From NCBI GenBank assembly GCA_947470165.1, contig CANISN010000075.1, forward strand, positions 1-7,270: a stretch of 7,270 nucleotides of DNA, given 5' to 3'. The position numbers and the translations under genes are program-made. Below the pieces are notes generated by a model that worked only from the letters and a program-made list of their open reading frames with translations, did not search any database and had not been told where the DNA came from. Source of the stretch: Burkholderiaceae bacterium. GTDB lineage: Bacteria > Pseudomonadota > Gammaproteobacteria > Burkholderiales > Burkholderiaceae. Numbering within the stretch: position 1 is the stretch's first letter; each line of letters opens with the position of its first letter. Shown piece after piece: positions 6,088 to 7,270 of this stretch.

Positions 6088-6099
6088 CTTAATATTTCC

Positions 6100-6369
6100 T
6101 TAAATACCCTTTGATTCTTGAACTAAACGGGTTACAACCCAGGATTTAGTGCGTGAAATTGGTCTAGATTCTGCAATTTCAACGGTATCACCCATCTTGT
6201 ATTGGCCAGCTTCGTCATGAGCATGGTATTTTTTTGACTGCCCAACATATTTGCCATATAAGGCATGCTTTACTTGGCGCTCTACTAGCACAGTCACCGT
6301 TTTTTGCATTTTATCGCTAACGACACGACCCACCAGGGTGCGGCGCAAGGGTTTAGATAATTCTGTCAT
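6100..6369 (-). CDS. rpsQ: 30S ribosomal protein S17
   Basis: S17 is a primary 16S rRNA-binding OB-fold protein in the body of the small subunit. The 89 residues contain [20 protein letters not shown] at 10-29 and [13 protein letters not shown] at 30-42. [20 protein letters not shown] at 51-70, followed by ISRTKSW, completes the family pattern. The ATG at 6369 is preceded by AAGGAAAAAGGGAT, which offers two purine-rich sites; the nearer GGG may serve as the contact. It follows rpmC by 12 bases and is the last gene of the S10 block, with a terminator-like hairpin 12 bases after its TAA stop. Confidence 0.97.
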   Translation of the reverse strand: MTELSKPLRRTLVGRVVSDKMQKTVTVLVERQVKHALYGKYVGQSKKYHAHDEAGQYKMGDTVEIAESRPISRTKSWVVTRLVQESKGI

Positions 6370-6381
6370 ATCCCTTTTTCC

Positions 6382-6576
6382 TTATTTATGTGCAGTTTTT
6401 TGGGTAATAAAAGTCCTTACGCGTGCAATTTCACGCTTAGTCTTGCCCAATTGACTGGTATTTGTGAGTTGCTGGGTGCCTTTTTGCATGCGGAGCTTGA
6501 AGCTAGTCTTTAAAAGCTCTGTTAACTCTGCATTTAAGGCAACCAGATCTTTGGATGCTAATTCTGTCTTTTTCAT
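6382..6576 (-). CDS. rpmC: 50S ribosomal protein L29 (start at 6576)
   Basis: L29 is a small helical protein at the tunnel exit, next to L23, near where SRP and trigger factor dock. From the ATG at 6576 the protein is 64 residues and begins [18 protein letters not shown]. The family core [19 protein letters not shown] at 21-39 and [11 protein letters not shown] at 45-55 follow. The frame is open upstream to a TTG at 6594 that overlaps the rplP stop and would add MIGIEI. The ATG is preferred because it carries GGGATAG at a normal distance and gives the usual N-terminus and length. The gap after rplP is then 14 bases. Confidence 0.95.
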   Translation of the reverse strand: MKKTELASKDLVALNAELTELLKTSFKLRMQKGTQQLTNTSQLGKTKREIARVRTFITQKTAHK

Positions 6577-6584
6577 AATTTCTA

Positions 6585-6588
6585 TCCC
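6585..6588 (-). promoter_or_regulatory. Ribosome binding site that favours the rpmC ATG start
   Basis: GGGA on the minus strand ends 8 bases before the ATG at 6576. It would lie inside the coding sequence if the upstream TTG were used. Moderate strength only. Confidence 0.55.
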
Positions 6589-6590
6589 GA

Positions 6591-7004
6591 TCAACCTAAG
6601 TGGCGAATCACGAAAGTGGTTTGTAATGGCAACTTAGCAGCGGCAAGCTTGAAAGCTTCTCGTGCCAGGGTTTCATCTACTCCATCCATCTCGTACAAAA
6701 TCTTGCCTGGTTGAATTTCTGCTACGTAGTACTCTGGATTTCCCTTACCGTTACCCATACGTACTTCGGCCGGCTTTTGTGAAATAGGCTTATCTGGGAA
6801 AATACGAATCCAAATACGACCACCACGCTTAATATGACGGGTCATTGCGCGACGTGCAGACTCAATCTGACGTGCAGTCAAACGACCGCGGCCAATCGCT
6901 TTCAATCCAAAGTCCCCAAAGGCTACTGAACTACCCCGTGTTGCCACGCCAGTGTTACGCCCCTTTTGCTCCTTGCGATACTTACGACGCTTTGGTTGTA
7001 GCAT
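6591..7004 (-). CDS. rplP: 50S ribosomal protein L16
   Basis: L16 sits near the A site and helps position aminoacyl-tRNA at the peptidyl transferase centre. The 137 residues start [17 protein letters not shown]. They hold [20 protein letters not shown] at 35-54 and [20 protein letters not shown] at 64-83, then [20 protein letters not shown], and end with [13 protein letters not shown] and a short variable tail. Arg82 corresponds to Arg81 of E. coli, the residue hydroxylated there by YcfD/RoxA; the surrounding motif is conserved. The ATG at 7004 lies 2 bases after the rpsC stop, with AGGAG at 7016-7012 inside the last rpsC codons, a strongly coupled arrangement. The stop is TGA at 6591-6593. 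Confidence 0.98.
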   Translation of the reverse strand: MLQPKRRKYRKEQKGRNTGVATRGSSVAFGDFGLKAIGRGRLTARQIESARRAMTRHIKRGGRIWIRIFPDKPISQKPAEVRMGNGKGNPEYYVAEIQPGKILYEMDGVDETLAREAFKLAAAKLPLQTTFVIRHLG

Positions 7005-7006
7005 GC

Positions 7007-7270
7007 TTACTCTCCTGACTTCTGCTCTTCGACACTAACGGCTTCAACGACTTTCGGTACGCGTTTTACTGTTGGCTTGGTAGCAACCAATGGTTTGCTG
7101 TCAACTGCTGGTTTACGTACGGCTGTTTTAGCGGGTGCACGACGTGGCTTCTTCTCATCAGCTACTGGCTCTGCTGTTACTACTGGAGCATCAGCACCAC
7201 GGCCTAATGTATCGCCTTTGTATACCCAAACTTTTACACCGATGATGCCGTATGTTGTTTCCGCTTCTGA
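7007..7270 (-). CDS. rpsC: 30S ribosomal protein S3, C-terminal fragment (gene runs off the right edge)
   Basis: The last 87 residues of S3 are visible, ending at the TAA at 7009-7007. The fragment begins [20 protein letters not shown], the end of the conserved C-terminal domain that lines the mRNA entry channel with S4 and S5. The KH domain lies beyond the window. After GDTLG comes a tail of 64 residues (7201-7010), much longer than in E. coli. It is rich in Pro, Ala, Val, Lys and Glu, with three back-to-back six-residue units [12 protein letters not shown] and KPTVKR. Tails of varying length on S3 are known in betaproteobacteria. The last codons (K-S-G-E) double as the Shine-Dalgarno region of rplP. 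Confidence 0.96.
   Translation of the reverse strand, partial: SEAETTYGIIGVKVWVYKGDTLGRGADAPVVTAEPVADEKKPRRAPAKTAVRKPAVDSKPLVATKPTVKRVPKVVEAVSVEEQKSGE
7012..7016 (-). promoter_or_regulatory. Ribosome binding site of rplP inside the end of rpsC
   Basis: AGGAG on the minus strand, formed by the last sense codons of rpsC and ending 7 bases before the rplP ATG. It explains the 2-base gap between the two genes and suggests coupled translation of S3 and L16. Confidence 0.85.

Larger units (their letters stand above)
5914..6099 (-). promoter_or_regulatory. S10-spc intergenic region: terminators, candidate promoter and rplN leader
   Basis: These 186 bases separate rpsQ from rplN, while every other gap in the window is 34 bases or less. 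The contents on the minus strand, in order, are: 12 bases after the rpsQ stop; a long hairpin (6060-6087); a possible promoter (6041-6070); a second hairpin with a T run (6000-6035); then about 85 bases of leader before rplN. The leader includes a small GCTTT/AAAGC hairpin around 5969-5982. There is no ATG on the minus strand inside the gap before that of rplN. The gap matches the known boundary between the S10 and spc operons in proteobacteria. Confidence 0.7.

Noticed and set aside
6577..6594. A TTG start for L29 overlapping the rplP TGA stop
   Set aside because: It would add MIGIEI, which is not typical of L29. The ATG at 6576 has a usable ribosome binding site and gives the usual length.
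1..7270. A novel accessory, defence or mobile system in the window
   Set aside because: Every frame with coding character is a conserved ribosomal protein, IF-1 or SecY in standard order. There are no insertion-sequence ends, direct-repeat arrays, tRNA-like sequence or abrupt composition changes.

Overview
The window is a stretch of the main ribosomal-protein gene cluster (S10, spc and the beginning of alpha). Every gene lies on the minus strand, so transcription runs from high to low coordinates. Gene order and protein sequences point to a betaproteobacterium of the order Burkholderiales. The supporting features are infA between secY and rpmJ, the beta-type S5 and S8 proteins, and a long low-complexity tail on S3. 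Moderate base composition (mid-40s % G+C by eye, not computed) and the overall look of the proteins suggest Polynucleobacter or a close relative. That genus call is an inference, not a demonstration.

Layout in transcription order (right to left): rpsC 3' part (S3, 7007-7270), rplP (L16), rpmC (L29) and rpsQ (S17) form the end of the S10 operon. A 186-base gap (5914-6099) follows, the only long non-coding stretch in the window. It holds two hairpins that look like tandem terminators on the minus strand, a possible promoter, and the leader of the next operon. The spc block then runs without a break: rplN, rplX, rplE, rpsN, rpsH, rplF, rplR, rpsE, rpmD, rplO, secY, infA, rpmJ. It continues after only 24 bases into rpsM (S13, first 16 codons), the first gene of the alpha block.

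The products work together in translation and protein export. Small-subunit proteins S3, S17, S14, S8, S5 and S13, and large-subunit proteins L16, L29, L14, L24, L5, L6, L18, L30, L15 and L36, build the two ribosomal subunits. IF-1 acts in initiation, and SecY is the channel that moves nascent proteins into or across the inner membrane. Intergenic gaps inside the blocks are 2-34 bases. In several places the Shine-Dalgarno sequence lies on or before the upstream stop codon, the usual sign of translational coupling.

Two starts were corrected from the longest open frame: L6 starts at 3922 and L29 at 6576. S14 starts with GTG. I found no mobile element, CRISPR array, tRNA, rRNA or accessory system. 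This is a conserved housekeeping region, and the points worth a second look are small: the S10-spc junction, the missing alpha-operon leader, a recurring TTAAGAGG translation signal, the S3 tail, and a few unusual starts and residues.
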